Source: an uncultured Clostridia bacterium
GTDB taxonomy: Bacteria; Bacillota; Clostridia; Oscillospirales; CAG-272
Direction of reading: 5' to 3'
Assembly (NCBI GenBank): GCA_945949385.1
Contig: CAMFEL010000119.1
Location: 1-5,953, forward strand
Length of the DNA: 5,953 bases
Shown: in pieces, positions 5,367 through 5,953 of the stretch
How positions within the stretch are numbered: position 1 is the stretch's first letter
Layout: each line of letters opens with the position of its first letter
Notes under the pieces: model-generated
What the model was told of the DNA's origin: nothing
Databases searched by the model: none
What the model saw: only the letters and a program-made list of their open reading frames with translations
Position numbers and translations under genes: made by a program

Positions 5367-5953
5367 ATGGCTTTATATCCCACACCTCATATAAACGCAC
5401 GTCCCGAGGATTTTGCACCTACGGTGCTTATGCCCGGCGACCCGCTTCGCTCAAAGTTTATTGCGGAGAATTTTCTGGAGGAAGCTCGTCTCGTCAACAA
5501 TGTCCGGGGAGTTCAGGGCTATACCGGAAAATACCGCGGAGTGCCCGTATCGGTTATGGCAAGCGGTATGGGTATGCCCTCCATCGGCATTTATTCTTAC
5601 GAGCTGTTCAACTTCTTCGGTGTTGAAAACATAATCCGCGTAGGCTCCGCAGGGGCTCTCAGCACAGATATTCATGTCAGGGACATAGTTATCGCACAGG
5701 GTGCCTGCACCGATTCCCGATACGCGAAAAGCTTCCGTCTGCCCGGCACCTTCGCCCCCATCGCCGATTTCGGTCTGCTGCGCACGGCAGTTGAACAAGC
5801 CGAAAAAGCAGGACTTCGCTACCGGGTGGGAAATCTTGTGTCCAGCGATGTATTTTACGGCGATATGCAGGGCGTGGATGCCGAAAATACCTCAGCCGCC
5901 AAGTGGGCGAAAATGGGCGTTATGGCCGTTGAAATGGAGGCCGCCGCGCTGTA
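5367..5953 (+). CDS. deoD: Purine nucleoside phosphorylase DeoD-type, 3' end cut off by window edge
   Basis: DeoD performs reversible phosphorolysis of purine (deoxy)nucleosides to the free base and (deoxy)ribose-1-phosphate. The first 195 residues are present, against about 235-240 in the family. PTPHINA (5-11) carries His8, which in hexameric DeoD reaches the neighbouring active site. VLMPGDPLRSK (20-30) supplies the phosphate-binding Gly24 and Arg28. VNNVRG has Arg47. RVGSAGA (91-97) supplies Arg91 and Ser94. ACTDS (113-117) and GNLVSSDVFY (155-164) follow, and the nucleoside-binding VEMEAA (188-193) has Glu189, Met190 and Glu191. The C-terminal Asp of the active site is beyond the window. 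The ATG follows AAAGGA with about a 7-nt spacer. It lies 125 nt after deoC with no terminator or clear promoter between, so co-transcription is likely. Confidence 0.97.
   Translation, partial: MALYPTPHINARPEDFAPTVLMPGDPLRSKFIAENFLEEARLVNNVRGVQGYTGKYRGVPVSVMASGMGMPSIGIYSYELFNFFGVENIIRVGSAGALSTDIHVRDIVIAQGACTDSRYAKSFRLPGTFAPIADFGLLRTAVEQAEKAGLRYRVGNLVSSDVFYGDMQGVDAENTSAAKWAKMGVMAVEMEAAAL

Noticed and set aside
1..5953. Defence island, toxin-antitoxin pair, CRISPR or mobile element
   Set aside because: All large frames are housekeeping families, and no spaced direct repeats, terminal inverted repeats, transposase or integrase were seen.

Overview
This window looks like a chromosomal segment from a Gram-positive, anaerobe-type Firmicute, probably of the class Clostridia. 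That lineage is an inference. It rests on an RNase J gene, strong GGAGG-type Shine-Dalgarno (SD) sequences, consensus sigma-A promoters, and a Clostridia-like U32 protein of about 414 residues. Coding density is high and the base composition is moderately GC-rich. No phage, IS, CRISPR, tRNA or rRNA features are visible.

Minus-strand block (1-4374). Reading leftward from about 4374, the first gene encodes a small tail-anchored membrane protein of unknown function. Its stop codon lies inside the -35 box of a sigma-A promoter that matches the consensus perfectly (TTGACA, 17 nt, TATAAT). That promoter opens an unusually long leader of about 235 nt, with a strong hairpin and a second, terminator-like hairpin. 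Ribonuclease J (rnj) follows. Then come three more genes, closely packed: a Dabb (stress-responsive A/B barrel) protein 7 nt downstream, a U32-family protein of the tRNA-hydroxylation type 2 nt further on, and undecaprenyl-diphosphatase (uppP) after a 45-nt gap. The uppP gene runs off the left edge. No terminator separates these four genes, so they look like one operon that joins RNA maturation and modification to lipid-carrier recycling.

Plus-strand block (4500-5953). A divergent promoter with an extended -10 drives deoC (deoxyribose-phosphate aldolase). After 125 nt comes deoD (purine nucleoside phosphorylase), which runs off the right edge. The spacer begins with a hexanucleotide tandem array (GATACT type) that overlaps the deoC stop codon, and it contains no obvious terminator. 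The pair forms a deoxynucleoside salvage and catabolism unit: DeoD releases (deoxy)ribose-1-phosphate from purine nucleosides. A phosphopentomutase, not in this window, would convert deoxyribose-1-phosphate to deoxyribose-5-phosphate, which DeoC splits into acetaldehyde and glyceraldehyde-3-phosphate.

The genes themselves are mostly ordinary housekeeping genes. The parts most worth a second look are non-coding or small: the structured rnj leader with its perfect promoter, the arginine-rich small membrane protein beside it, and the repeat array between deoC and deoD. No complete novel system (defence, toxin-antitoxin or biosynthetic) could be supported.
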